DNA from: Chlorobiota bacterium | GTDB taxonomy: Bacteria > Bacteroidota > Bacteroidia > Bacteroidales > JAADGE01 | NCBI GenBank assembly: GCA_013152535.1 | Contig: JAADGE010000069.1 | Coordinates: 1 to 57,697, forward strand | Length of the DNA: 57,697 nucleotides | Direction of reading: 5' to 3' | Shown: piece by piece, positions 25,410-33,648 of the stretch | Layout: every line of letters starts with the position of its first letter | Position numbering within the stretch: the first letter of the stretch is position 1 | The notes under the pieces: model-generated | Databases searched by the model: none | The model's input: only the letters and a program-made list of their open reading frames with translations | What the model was told of the DNA's origin: nothing | Translations under genes and position numbers: made by a program

Positions 25410-27632
25410 ATGAAAAAAGTAGTATTATTGTTTTTTTTAATATCTCCGTATTTTGTTTTCGGACAAACATTTAAAGGAAGATTATTAAATGTATCAAATT
25501 CTCCGATAGAAGATGCCTACATTCATAATGCGTCAAAAGGCAATCACAGCCATTCCGATGTCGAAGGTTTTTTTTCTTTAAGTAAAACTTATCCCGGAGA
25601 TACTGTTGTAATTATTTCTTTGGGATATGAGCAAAAACAAATAATAATTTCAAAAGATAAACTTAATAAAATACAAACCATAAAATTAAAAAGAAAGGCA
25701 TACAATATAAAAGAAGTTACAATTACAGGTAATTTTAACAGCTTAAATGTTATTTCTGATATTGACTTAAATATAAGACCTATTAATACTTCTCAAGAAA
25801 TATTACGAAAAGTGCCGGGATTATTTATCGGGCAACATGCCGGCGGAGGTAAAGCGGAACAACTGTTTTTCAGAGGATTCGATTTGGATCACGGAACAGA
25901 TATAAATATTACGGTTGACGGAATGCCGGTAAATATGGTGTCGCATGCACACGGACAGGGATATGCTGATTTGCATTTTTTAATACCGGAATTGATTAAT
26001 AAAATTGACTTCGGAAAGGGAAGTTATTATGCAGATAAAGGTAATTTTACAACTACCGGATATGTTAATTTTGAAACAAAAGATAAACTTGAAACAAGTT
26101 CAACATCTGTAGAATACGGAATGTTTAATACGATTAGAAATGTTTCGTTAATAAAAATTTTAAGTACAGGAAGTCAAAATGCTTATGTTGCCGGTGAATA
26201 TTATCTGACAGACGGACCCTTTGATGCTTCGCAACATTTCAGTCGTATTAATTTTACCGGAAAATATACGGCATTAATAAATTCTGAAGATAAATTAAGT
26301 CTGTTATGTTCTTATTTTAAAAGTAAATGGGATGCTTCGGGACAGATACCTCAAAGAGCTGTTAATGAAGGTTTGATAGACAGATTTGGTGCTATTGATG
26401 ATTCGGAGGGCGGAAATACCGGCAGAACAAATATCAACTTTAAATATACTCATTTTATTGATGACCACACATTTGTGAAAAGTCATTTCTATTTATCACA
26501 TTATAATTTTGAATTGTATTCCGATTTTACATTTTTCTTAAATGACAGTATTAACGGTGATCAAATACGACAAAAAGAAAACCGAATGCTATACGGAAGT
26601 GATATACAGTTAACTCACAAATATTCATTTTCTGATTTTAAGTTAAATGCAAACTACGGTATCGGTTTTTTGGAAAATCAAATTTTGGGTGATGAATTAT
26701 CTCATACTAAAGACCGAATAATTACTTTGAAACAAATAAAATTAGGGAATGTCTATGAGTCAAATGCTTTTGCTTATGTGAGTTATGATTTAGATTTCGG
26801 GAAATGGATGATAAATGCTGCTGTTCGTTCGGATTATTTTATTTTTGATTATATTAATTTATTAGATTCATCTTATAATTCCGAAAGTGTTAATAAAACT
26901 ATTTTCAGTCCGAAATTTAATATTTTATATAACGGAAATCATAATTTTCAACTTTATTTTAAAACAGGAAAAGGTTTTCATTCTAATGATACTCGTGTTG
27001 TTGTTGCAGAGCACGGGAGAAAATGTTTGCCGGCTTCTTACGGAGCAGATTTAGGTTTAATTTGGAAGCCGATTCCAAGTATTATTTTAAATGTCGGTTT
27101 GTGGGATATTTATTTGGAACAAGAATTTGTGTATGTGGGTGATGAAGGTGTTGTAGAACCGAGCGGTAAAACTAATCGTGAAGGAGTTGATTTCGGAATT
27201 CGTTATCAAATAAAACCGTGGTTGTTTTTTAATAATAATATTAATTGGTGTTACGGAAGAAGTATTAATGAACCCGAAGGTGAAAATTATATTCCTCTTG
27301 CTCCTGATTTAACCGGTACGGGAGGCTTCTCAGTTAAAACTGATTTCGGACTGACGGGCGGAATTCATTACAGATACATAAAAAGCCGACCTGCAAATGA
27401 GGATTACAGTATAACGGCAAAGGGCTATTTTATTACGGATTTAATAATGAATTATCAGTATCGCAGAGTGGTTTTCGGTATAAGTATTGACAATTTATTT
27501 AATGTTGATTGGAATGAAACACAATTTGCAACGCTTACACGATTAAAAAATGAAACACAACCGGTTGAAGAAATTCATTTTACGCCCGGAACACCTTTCT
27601 TTCTTAAGGGGAAAATAACATATCTTTTTTAA
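25410..27632 (+). CDS. TonB-dependent outer-membrane receptor (probable nickel uptake)
   Basis: This 740-residue receptor has a signal peptide (KKVVLLFFLISPYFVFGQ), a CarboxypepD_reg-like domain (about 20-105; FKGRLLNVSNSPIEDAYI...), a plug domain (about 110-225) and a beta-barrel to the C-terminus ending in KITYLF. The plug holds ITVDGMPVNMVSHAHGQGYA and further acidic/His residues, a plausible metal-binding loop. Gene order hypC-hypD-permease-receptor suggests it imports nickel or a nickel chelate. Substrate is inferred from neighbours only. It is 48 bases after the permease gene; the next gene follows after 161 bases. Confidence 0.92.
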   Translation: MKKVVLLFFLISPYFVFGQTFKGRLLNVSNSPIEDAYIHNASKGNHSHSDVEGFFSLSKTYPGDTVVIISLGYEQKQIIISKDKLNKIQTIKLKRKAYNIKEVTITGNFNSLNVISDIDLNIRPINTSQEILRKVPGLFIGQHAGGGKAEQLFFRGFDLDHGTDINITVDGMPVNMVSHAHGQGYADLHFLIPELINKIDFGKGSYYADKGNFTTTGYVNFETKDKLETSSTSVEYGMFNTIRNVSLIKILSTGSQNAYVAGEYYLTDGPFDASQHFSRINFTGKYTALINSEDKLSLLCSYFKSKWDASGQIPQRAVNEGLIDRFGAIDDSEGGNTGRTNINFKYTHFIDDHTFVKSHFYLSHYNFELYSDFTFFLNDSINGDQIRQKENRMLYGSDIQLTHKYSFSDFKLNANYGIGFLENQILGDELSHTKDRIITLKQIKLGNVYESNAFAYVSYDLDFGKWMINAAVRSDYFIFDYINLLDSSYNSESVNKTIFSPKFNILYNGNHNFQLYFKTGKGFHSNDTRVVVAEHGRKCLPASYGADLGLIWKPIPSIILNVGLWDIYLEQEFVYVGDEGVVEPSGKTNREGVDFGIRYQIKPWLFFNNNINWCYGRSINEPEGENYIPLAPDLTGTGGFSVKTDFGLTGGIHYRYIKSRPANEDYSITAKGYFITDLIMNYQYRRVVFGISIDNLFNVDWNETQFATLTRLKNETQPVEEIHFTPGTPFFLKGKITYLF

Positions 27633-27664
27633 ATTTTGAAATACTGAGTAGCTGAATAAATTTG

Positions 27665-27672
27665 TATCTTTG
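27665..27672 (+). promoter_or_regulatory. Putative -7 box before the FecE-type ATPase gene
   Basis: TATCTTTG matches TAnnTTTG, 33 bases after the receptor stop and 122 before the ATPase start. The nearest TTTG upstream (27635-27638) is about 26 bases away rather than 19, so the promoter is only a candidate. Confidence 0.35.
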
Positions 27673-27727
27673 CTTATATTTTTTTATTATTTAATAGAAT
27701 AGATATGTAATTACGGAGGTATAAGCT

Positions 27728-27772
27728 ATGTGCAATTTTACAAACCTTGTTTTGAACGTTAAAAACAGATGA
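27728..27772 (+). other. Possible 14-codon leader ORF with a GGAGGT site
   Basis: A tiny ORF, ATG TGC ... AGA TGA (MCNFTNLVLNVKNR), is preceded at the right distance by GGAGGT (27715-27720), an unusually strong Shine-Dalgarno sequence for this genome. Its stop overlaps the ATG of a second short ORF (27769-27822) as ATGA, and that ORF overlaps the start of the ATPase gene. It could be a translated leader or a remnant; no riboswitch consensus is recognisable around it. Confidence 0.3.
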
Positions 27773-27793
27773 AAATTCTGATTATGATAAAAA

Positions 27794-28792
27794 ATGATAA
27801 AACTAAAACTCCAAAACACTAAAATCGGTTATGTTTTAAAGAAAAAAAGCAAAATACTTTTGCAAAACAGTAATATTTCTGCGGAAGAAGGTGAATTAAT
27901 TGCCTTAATCGGCATAAACGGCTCCGGAAAAAGTACCTTATTGCGAACAATTATCGGTTTACAACAAGTACTTTCGGGTAATATTATTATTAACGGAATT
28001 AATCAAACAAAATACAACAAATCGGATTTAGCAAAAATCATTGCCTATGTATCTTCGGAAATAATTCAAACAAAATATTTAAAAGTTAAAGATGTGGTTT
28101 CGTTGGGAAGATTCCCGCACCAAAAATTTACAGATCAAAATTCCGAAAAAGATAAAAAAATTATTGAAACTGCTCTTAAAACTGTAGGAATGAGCAATTT
28201 TAAAGACAGATATATTTCTGAAATAAGTGACGGAGAAAGACAAAAAATAATGACAGCTCGTGCGTTAGCACAGGATACCGATATTATTTTGGCAGACGAA
28301 CCGGCTGCATTTTTAGATTTAGAAAGCAAGTTTGCTTTATATAATTTATTATCCGATACAGCTAAAAATTCTAATAAAACAATTATTTTTTCTACGCATG
28401 ATTTGAATATTGCTTTAAAATATTGTGATAAGGTTTGGTTAATTCGAAATAAAACAATTTATGAAGGCAGTCCGGAAGATTTAATTTTAAACGGAATGTT
28501 GCAAAACATATTTTCTGATAAACATGTAATTTTTAATTCCGAAACTTTTGAGTTCTCCGTTAAAGCAGATAAAAAATATCCCGTTAAAATCATTAACAAT
28601 TATCAATCTGAAGATTTCAGAAATATCATTATCAACGGATTAAAAAGAAAAGGATTTTATGTTTCCGATATGCCGGATATTCCTGTTATTGAAACAAAAA
28701 AAAATAAGAATTTCATAATAATAAAAAACAACAAACGATATGAAGCAAAAAACATATATGACTTATTGAAAATATTTGGCAACAAAAAATAA
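27794..28792 (+). CDS. FecE/BtuD-type ABC transporter ATPase
   Basis: This 332-residue ABC ATPase of the iron/cobalamin uptake class has Walker A GINGSGKST at about 40-48, signature SEISDGERQ (replacing LSGGQ; common in Bacteroidota members), Walker B DIILADEPAAFLD and switch His in STHDLN. After about residue 250 there is an 80-residue extension of unknown fold. No FecCD permease or binding-protein gene is adjacent, so it must use subunits encoded elsewhere or is the remaining part of an importer. It probably serves the metal/cofactor uptake function of the operon. Confidence 0.9.
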   Translation: MIKLKLQNTKIGYVLKKKSKILLQNSNISAEEGELIALIGINGSGKSTLLRTIIGLQQVLSGNIIINGINQTKYNKSDLAKIIAYVSSEIIQTKYLKVKDVVSLGRFPHQKFTDQNSEKDKKIIETALKTVGMSNFKDRYISEISDGERQKIMTARALAQDTDIILADEPAAFLDLESKFALYNLLSDTAKNSNKTIIFSTHDLNIALKYCDKVWLIRNKTIYEGSPEDLILNGMLQNIFSDKHVIFNSETFEFSVKADKKYPVKIINNYQSEDFRNIIINGLKRKGFYVSDMPDIPVIETKKNKNFIIIKNNKRYEAKNIYDLLKIFGNKK

Positions 28793-28842
28793 ATTTATAC
28801 TTTTAACACATTAAATTTATTAACTTTTAAAATTTATTTATT

Positions 28843-29418
28843 ATGAGAAAACGAGTTATAATTACATTTTTTGCAATTTTATTTGCTGCATCAAGTGCTT
28901 TTGCACAAGATTACAAATCTACAGCTACTGCGGATATAGGTGTAAGTTTAGTAGGAAGACTTATCAGTTTAGTTGTTAATGTTGATTCCCTCGGCGGATA
29001 TTCAACAGTTCCCGTTATGCAATTATCTTATGATTATATGGTTACGGATTTTTTAAGTGCCGGTGTAGCAGGAGCATACCAACAATACAAATTCTCGGAT
29101 AATACCGGAAAAATTGTTTTGAAAAGAATGAATTTTGCTCTAAGAGCTTTATTTCATTACGGAAAATCGGATAAATTAGATATGTATTCAGGTATCAGAC
29201 TGGGAATGACAAATTGGGGTCTTAATTATGATGTTACAAACACCGACCCGACTCTTGCTGCTTTGGAAGGCGACAACAGTCTTACGGGTTTTCATTTTTC
29301 ACCTCAATTAGTTGCATTCGGAATCAGAGGATATTTTACCGATCATATCGGAGCAAATGTTGAGTTTGCAATCGGTGCTCCTTATTATATGACGGGCGGT
29401 GTAAATTACAGATTCTGA
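28843..29418 (+). CDS. Small outer-membrane beta-barrel protein
   Basis: This 191-residue protein has a clear signal peptide (KRVIITFFAILFAASSAFAQ) and alternating polar/aromatic strands (LSYDYMVTDFLSAGVAGAYQ, MNFALRALFHYG, YSGIRLGMTNWGLNY, FGIRGYFTDHIGANVEFAIG) ending in the terminal NYRF. This is the OmpW/outer-membrane-protein beta-barrel type with about eight strands. It lies 51 bases after the ATPase gene, before a terminator, as the last gene of the operon. Function unknown; a pore or sensor for the same uptake system is possible. Confidence 0.78.
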   Translation: MRKRVIITFFAILFAASSAFAQDYKSTATADIGVSLVGRLISLVVNVDSLGGYSTVPVMQLSYDYMVTDFLSAGVAGAYQQYKFSDNTGKIVLKRMNFALRALFHYGKSDKLDMYSGIRLGMTNWGLNYDVTNTDPTLAALEGDNSLTGFHFSPQLVAFGIRGYFTDHIGANVEFAIGAPYYMTGGVNYRF

Positions 29419-29442
29419 TAAAAAATTCTTTTTATAATATAC

Positions 29443-29477
29443 AAAGCGAGCTGTTTTCAGCTTGCTTTTTTTATTTT
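29443..29477 (+). terminator. Rho-independent terminator after the hyp/metal operon
   Basis: The stem AGCGAGCTG / CAGCTTGCT with a TTTT loop is followed by a run of T. It lies 25 bases after the stop of the barrel gene and closes the hypC-to-barrel transcript. Confidence 0.85.
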
Positions 29478-29531
29478 AATAAAACAGTAAACTAAAACAT
29501 TGTTGCAAAACAAATAAATAAGAATATATAT

Positions 29532-29562
29532 TTTGTTAATAAAATGAAAAAATGCACCTTTG
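29532..29562 (+). promoter_or_regulatory. Candidate promoter for the PP2C gene
   Basis: TTTG at 29532-29535 and CACCTTTG at 29555-29562 are 19 bases apart, the Bacteroidota -33/-7 spacing; the -7 box deviates from TAnnTTTG in its first base. It would give a 5' untranslated region of about 130 bases. Confidence 0.5.
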
Positions 29563-29702
29563 CATAAACAAGTTTTATTTATTCTGTACCTTGTTAAATT
29601 ATTTTGTTAATACTTTTTTTCATGCAAAAATAAGTTGCATTACTTAATACATAATAGTCAAAATTTCATCGTTGATGTATAAATCGTATAAAAATTAAGC
29701 AA

Positions 29703-31220
29703 ATGAATAATTATGTTTATGCAGAAAAAAAAAAGTTCTATAATCTGACAAAAATCGGTATAAATGAATTTGATTCTCGTAAATTAAAAGAACAAAAACA
29801 GTTCTTTAATATTATGGGTATTTTGATGGGATTGGGCGGTTTGATATTCGGAAGTATCTGTTTTCTTTGTAAACTGAAAGTTGTCTCCGTTATTCCGTTT
29901 ATATATACAGGTTTAACAATTCTCTATTTTTCGTATTATGTTCTTACAAAAAACTTCAGACAAACCCGTTTTTTTCAAATATTGATAACCATTTTAGTTC
30001 CTTTTTCTTTTCATTGGTTTTTCGGTGATCTTATTCCTTCCGGTATGGTTGCATTATGGGTTTTATTACCGTTAATTTGTTCAATAGCCGTGGCAGATAT
30101 TAAACATACTGTTCGCTGGCTAATATTTGTCATCCTGTTGTATTGTTTTATTGTATTTTTTCGAGAAAAATTTACCACAATTATTATTAATATCAATCAA
30201 GAAGTAACACGTTTGTTTTTTGATATAAATTCCTTAATGATCTTAAGTTTACTGCTCGGATTAATGATGTTTTTTATTAATAATCGAGATAAAACAAACG
30301 AACAATTAGCTTTGTTAACCCAATCTCTTGAAAAAATTGTGGAAAAAAGAACCTCCGAACTTAAAACAAATATTAAAGAACTTGCATTAACCGAAAAAGA
30401 ATTAAGAAATAATAATGAAGAATTAATAACTTTAAACGAAATTATAAAAAATAAAAATACAGAACTTGAAATAATAAATAAAGAAATTACCGACAGTATT
30501 ACAATAGCTAAAATTATTCAAAAAGCAATGCTTACCAGAGATAAAATAATTAAATCTTATTTTGAAGAATACTTTATTTTATTTAAACCGAAAAATTTTG
30601 TCAGCGGTGATTTTTATTATTGTAATAAAACAAAAAATAAACTGATATTTACAACGGCAGATTGCGTCGGGCACGGTGTTCCCGGCGGTTTTCTTACTAT
30701 TTTGGGAATTGCGTATCTGCATGAAATTGTAAAACGCGGAGAAATTCAAAATCCTGCCGAAATAATTGAAATATTACGTAAACGATTTAAATATTTCGGA
30801 GTTGAAACACAAATCGGATTAGACATTGCTTTGTGTATGATTGATATAAAAACTAATATATTGCAATTCTCAGGTGCCTATAATCCTATTTTTATTATAA
30901 ATGAAAATGAATTGACAGAGTACAAAGCAACCAGAAGTCCTGTCGGATTTTTTCCTTATGAACAAAAATTTGAGAACCACAATATTCAATTAAAAAATAA
31001 TGATATAATATATCTTTTTTCAGACGGCTTTCAGGATCAATTCGGCGGCAGTAAAGAACGGAAATTTACAAAAAAGCGTTTTAAAAATTTATTATTCGAT
31101 ATCCGAAACAAAACTCTGAATGAACAAAAAATAATTTTATCGAATACTCTGCAAACATGGACAGGCAATAATGAACAAGTAGATGATATTACCGTTATGG
31201 CCGTAAAATGGAAAATATAA
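29703..31220 (+). CDS. Membrane-bound SpoIIE/PP2C serine phosphatase
   Basis: This 505-residue protein has about six membrane segments in residues 35-200, a coiled coil (about 205-265), and a SpoIIE-type PP2C domain (about 285-505). Phosphatase motifs are PKNFVSGDFYY, TTADCVGHGVPGG (metal Asp), GAYNPIFII, LFSDGFQDQFGG (metal Asp) and VDDITVMAVKW. Such proteins dephosphorylate STAS-type anti-sigma antagonists (RsbU-like). No sensor of ligand is visible in the membrane part. No STAS or kinase gene is adjacent; the STAS-like protein at 19577 is 10 kb away. The gene is single, between two terminator-like hairpins. Confidence 0.9.
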   Translation: MNNYVYAEKKKFYNLTKIGINEFDSRKLKEQKQFFNIMGILMGLGGLIFGSICFLCKLKVVSVIPFIYTGLTILYFSYYVLTKNFRQTRFFQILITILVPFSFHWFFGDLIPSGMVALWVLLPLICSIAVADIKHTVRWLIFVILLYCFIVFFREKFTTIIININQEVTRLFFDINSLMILSLLLGLMMFFINNRDKTNEQLALLTQSLEKIVEKRTSELKTNIKELALTEKELRNNNEELITLNEIIKNKNTELEIINKEITDSITIAKIIQKAMLTRDKIIKSYFEEYFILFKPKNFVSGDFYYCNKTKNKLIFTTADCVGHGVPGGFLTILGIAYLHEIVKRGEIQNPAEIIEILRKRFKYFGVETQIGLDIALCMIDIKTNILQFSGAYNPIFIINENELTEYKATRSPVGFFPYEQKFENHNIQLKNNDIIYLFSDGFQDQFGGSKERKFTKKRFKNLLFDIRNKTLNEQKIILSNTLQTWTGNNEQVDDITVMAVKWKI

Positions 31221-31235
31221 ACTGCGTCTTATGTA

Positions 31236-31266
31236 TGAAGTGGGCGTTTAAAAGCACTTCATTTTC
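31236..31266 (+). terminator. Terminator-like hairpin after the PP2C gene
   Basis: The perfect 7-base stem TGAAGTG / CACTTCA is separated by 12 bases and followed by TTTTC, 15 bases after the PP2C stop. Its stem is short and the T run modest, so efficiency is uncertain. Confidence 0.5.
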
Positions 31267-31300
31267 GATTTATTATTTATTTGCACCATTCTTGCTATAA

Positions 31301-31864
31301 TCACTTGTAATACAATGATTTATATACTTTATTGCGTGGCGTTATTTTTATCGTCTTTGTGAATTTAATCTTCCTTGCTTTTTGTTTTTCAAGATAACCA
31401 CCAAATCTGAAATCAGTATCAATTTCCACAACAATTTCCCAAGTATCTTTACTTATTCTCTTTCCGCTAATAAATCCCTTTTTTATGTCTTTTACTTTTA
31501 ATTCAGGTATTTTAGTTAAAACTTCCCACGAATATTTACAATTAATTTCCCCCAATTCTTTATCAGCATATTTAAATGTCTCAACATTTGGGTCAAATTC
31601 GAAAATCAAAACTTCCGTATATCGGGGTTCATAATCATAGGCGTCTACAAATGTCTCATCAATCTTCTCATAAACAAAAACATTTCTGTTACTGTTTTCA
31701 AGTTTATATTGTGCAAGTGTCTTTAATTTTGTAAACATCTTAAATGTTGAATTACTATACAATGTATAATTCTCTGATTTTTTTACAGTTGTATTAATTG
31801 TTCTTCTGTCATTATTACAACTGATAACAGAAAATAATAATAATATTGATAAAATTCTATTCAT
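31301..31864 (-). CDS. Putative lipoprotein, hypothetical
   Basis: This 187-residue protein has a lipoprotein signal peptide: NRILSILLLFSVISCNNDRR, with SVISC as the lipobox. The mature part is beta-strand-rich and charged, with no domain I recognise. It is placed just left of the Fic gene and separated from it by a 52-base gap with an inverted motif. It belongs to the accessory patch and may be acquired DNA. Confidence 0.7.
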   Translation of the reverse strand: MNRILSILLLFSVISCNNDRRTINTTVKKSENYTLYSNSTFKMFTKLKTLAQYKLENSNRNVFVYEKIDETFVDAYDYEPRYTEVLIFEFDPNVETFKYADKELGEINCKYSWEVLTKIPELKVKDIKKGFISGKRISKDTWEIVVEIDTDFRFGGYLEKQKARKIKFTKTIKITPRNKVYKSLYYK

Positions 31865-31894
31865 TTATTGTCTTTTTTTCAATGCCCACCAACG

Positions 31895-31911
31895 GTTATA
31901 CAAACGTTAGC
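31895..31911 (-). repeat. Inverted 17-base motif, left copy
   Basis: The minus strand reads GCTAACGTTTGTATAAC, and the plus-strand copy at 34028 is GCTAACGTACGTATAAC: 15 of 17 positions match and the two are oppositely oriented. They bracket the Fic and higBA genes. Nothing else in the window matches. It could be an element end or a recombination site. Confidence 0.5.
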
Positions 31912-31916
31912 GGAAG

Positions 31917-33059
31917 TTAATCATCTTCTCTATTGAATAAATCGAAATATTTCTTAAAAATAAACTTCCTATTTCTTTTAAATCCTGTGTATTCTTGAAT
32001 TATTTTTAATTTTTCAAAATCTGTTAATAATCTATTTGCTGTTGAGTTTGCTATGTTTAATTCCTCAACTAATTTATTGGATGTGATAATTGGATTTTGG
32101 AAAAGCACTTTCAGTACTTTCATTCCTTTTTCGGTTTTACTTCCTAATTTTGGTAATCTTTCATTTTCAATATCCGTTTTCAATTCTATTATGTCCTTAA
32201 ATACTTGAATTGATGATTTTGATGTTTCAATTACTCCGACTAAGAAAAATTTTATCCATTGTTCCAAATCGTTGTTTAGTCTTGCTTGCATTAAATTATC
32301 ATAGTAATAATTTTGATGTTTTTCGAAAAAATCTGATAAATATAATGCCGGTTTTTTCAAAATATCATTGCTTACTAAATAAAGTGTTATTAATAACCTT
32401 CCTAATCTTCCGTTACCGTCAAGAAATGGGTGAATAGTTTCAAATTGATAATGTGCAATTGCAATTTTTATTAAGTGTGGCACATAATTCTCATTGTCGT
32501 TTAAAAACAGCTCCAAATCACTCATTAAATCAGCTAATTCATTGTGATGTGGCGGGATAAATATGGCATCTTTTAAAGTTGCTCCTATCCAATTTTGACT
32601 TTTTCTGAATTCTCCCGGTAATTTGTGTTTTCCGCGTACACCTTGCAACAATATATTATGTGTGTTTTTTATTAATCTGTTTGATAAAGGTAGTTTTTCA
32701 AGTTCAGCAATCGAGTAGTTTATGGCTTTGATATAGTTCCGGACTTCAATCCAATCATTTCTTTTTTCGGGTTTAATTTCTTCTTCTTTCAAAAGAGCCT
32801 CTTCCATATTTGTCTTTGTTCCTTCAATTTTACTTGACGTAGTTGCTTCTTTCGAGATATACATTTTGATGAAAAAATCAACATCCGGAATTAGTTGAGA
32901 AAATGCGTTTAACTCACCTAATAATCTGTTGGCATCAGATAATAACAAATTAATTTTTGGTGATGATATTATCCATTCTTTTGATACTTTTTTAGGCGAA
33001 AAAGAAGAATATTTAATCTGTTTTACATATTTACCTGCAATAAAATCTTTAATGTCCAT
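31917..33059 (-). CDS. Fic family protein with a winged-helix tail
   Basis: This 380-residue protein has an N-terminal inhibitory motif (SSKIEGTK, the [S/T]-x-x-x-E-[G/N] form, making it class II Fic), the Fic core HPFLDGNGRLGRLL (catalytic His, ATP/anion-binding loop) at about residue 205, and a C-terminal winged helix-turn-helix (KGMKVLKVLFQNPIITSNKL... TANRLLTDFEKL). Fic proteins mostly transfer AMP to proteins; the Glu in the inhibitory motif blocks ATP binding. It lies next to higBA, all on the minus strand. A -7 box and an inverted repeat lie before it, perhaps an autoregulatory site. Confidence 0.93.
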   Translation of the reverse strand: MDIKDFIAGKYVKQIKYSSFSPKKVSKEWIISSPKINLLLSDANRLLGELNAFSQLIPDVDFFIKMYISKEATTSSKIEGTKTNMEEALLKEEEIKPEKRNDWIEVRNYIKAINYSIAELEKLPLSNRLIKNTHNILLQGVRGKHKLPGEFRKSQNWIGATLKDAIFIPPHHNELADLMSDLELFLNDNENYVPHLIKIAIAHYQFETIHPFLDGNGRLGRLLITLYLVSNDILKKPALYLSDFFEKHQNYYYDNLMQARLNNDLEQWIKFFLVGVIETSKSSIQVFKDIIELKTDIENERLPKLGSKTEKGMKVLKVLFQNPIITSNKLVEELNIANSTANRLLTDFEKLKIIQEYTGFKRNRKFIFKKYFDLFNREDD

Positions 33060-33074
33060 TTATTATGCTTTTTG

Positions 33075-33082
33075 CAAATATA
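33075..33082 (-). promoter_or_regulatory. Putative -7 box of the Fic gene
   Basis: The minus strand reads TATATTTG, matching TAnnTTTG, 15 bases before the Fic ATG at 33059. No -33 TTTG was found at the right spacing. Confidence 0.4.
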
Positions 33083-33089
33083 TAAATTT

Positions 33090-33121
33090 ATATTTTCATT
33101 TTGATTGAATTATGAAAATAT
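33090..33121. promoter_or_regulatory. Inverted repeat upstream of Fic (operator candidate)
   Basis: ATATTTTCAT (33090-33099) and ATGAAAATAT (33112-33121) are exact reverse complements with a 12-base spacer, just upstream of the -7 box. A third TATTTTCAT half-site follows at 33131-33139. Its position suits autoregulation by the Fic winged-helix domain, which is an inference. Confidence 0.45.
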
Positions 33122-33269
33122 AATAATTCTTATTTTCATTTGGGATTTTAACCTATTAAATTATTTACAAATGCAAAATCTACAAACATTTTGGGGCTAA
33201 TTACTTGCAACTACTTTCAAGTCAGTAATTTGTCCTTATTTTTTTATGTGGTGTTGTCAATTGTTTTTC

Positions 33270-33638
33270 TTATCTTATAAGTTGATAATCATGGATTAAC
33301 AGACTTGCTGAAAGATTTAATTTTTTTGTCAAGTTGCGAATCATTTCAACAGTCAGTTTGCGTTTACGGTTAAGAATTTCAGATACTCTGCTTTTCCCTC
33401 CAATCTCATTTACTAAATCAACTTGCTTCAGCTTCATTTCCTCCATTCTGATTTTTATTGCTTCAATAGGGTCAGGAGCTTCAATCGGATAAATTTTCTT
33501 TTCATAGTCATCAATTATTAATCCGAGTATATCAGCCTCGTCACTTTCAGGGGTTCCGATTGTTGAATCAAAAATTACTTCAAGTCTTTTCAACGCATTT
33601 TGATAATCTGATTCTGTTTTAATTGGTTTTATTTTCAT
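33270..33638 (-). CDS. higA: HigA-type antitoxin
   Basis: This 122-residue protein has an N-terminal charged region (KIKPIKTESDYQNALKRLEV) and a C-terminal helix-turn-helix (RMEEMKLKQVDLVNEIGGKS, then EILNRKRKLTVEMIRNLTKK), the structure of HigA antitoxins. It starts at the ATG at 33638; the frame continues upstream 13 codons, but those overlap the higB 3' end. The toxin gene is 10 bases upstream, the reversed order typical of higBA. It should bind HigB and repress the operon. Confidence 0.9.
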   Translation of the reverse strand: MKIKPIKTESDYQNALKRLEVIFDSTIGTPESDEADILGLIIDDYEKKIYPIEAPDPIEAIKIRMEEMKLKQVDLVNEIGGKSRVSEILNRKRKLTVEMIRNLTKKLNLSASLLIHDYQLIR

Positions 33639-33648
33639 AATATTTATT

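Noticed and set aside
27650-27793. Cobalamin or nickel/cobalt riboswitch before the FecE-type gene
   Set aside because: I could not find the conserved riboswitch boxes; the stretch is mostly A/T with tiny ORFs.
31884-31913. Integron attC site
   Set aside because: The GTTAGC core is suggestive, but the consensus GTTRRRY and the paired inner sites are not met, and no integrase is in the window.
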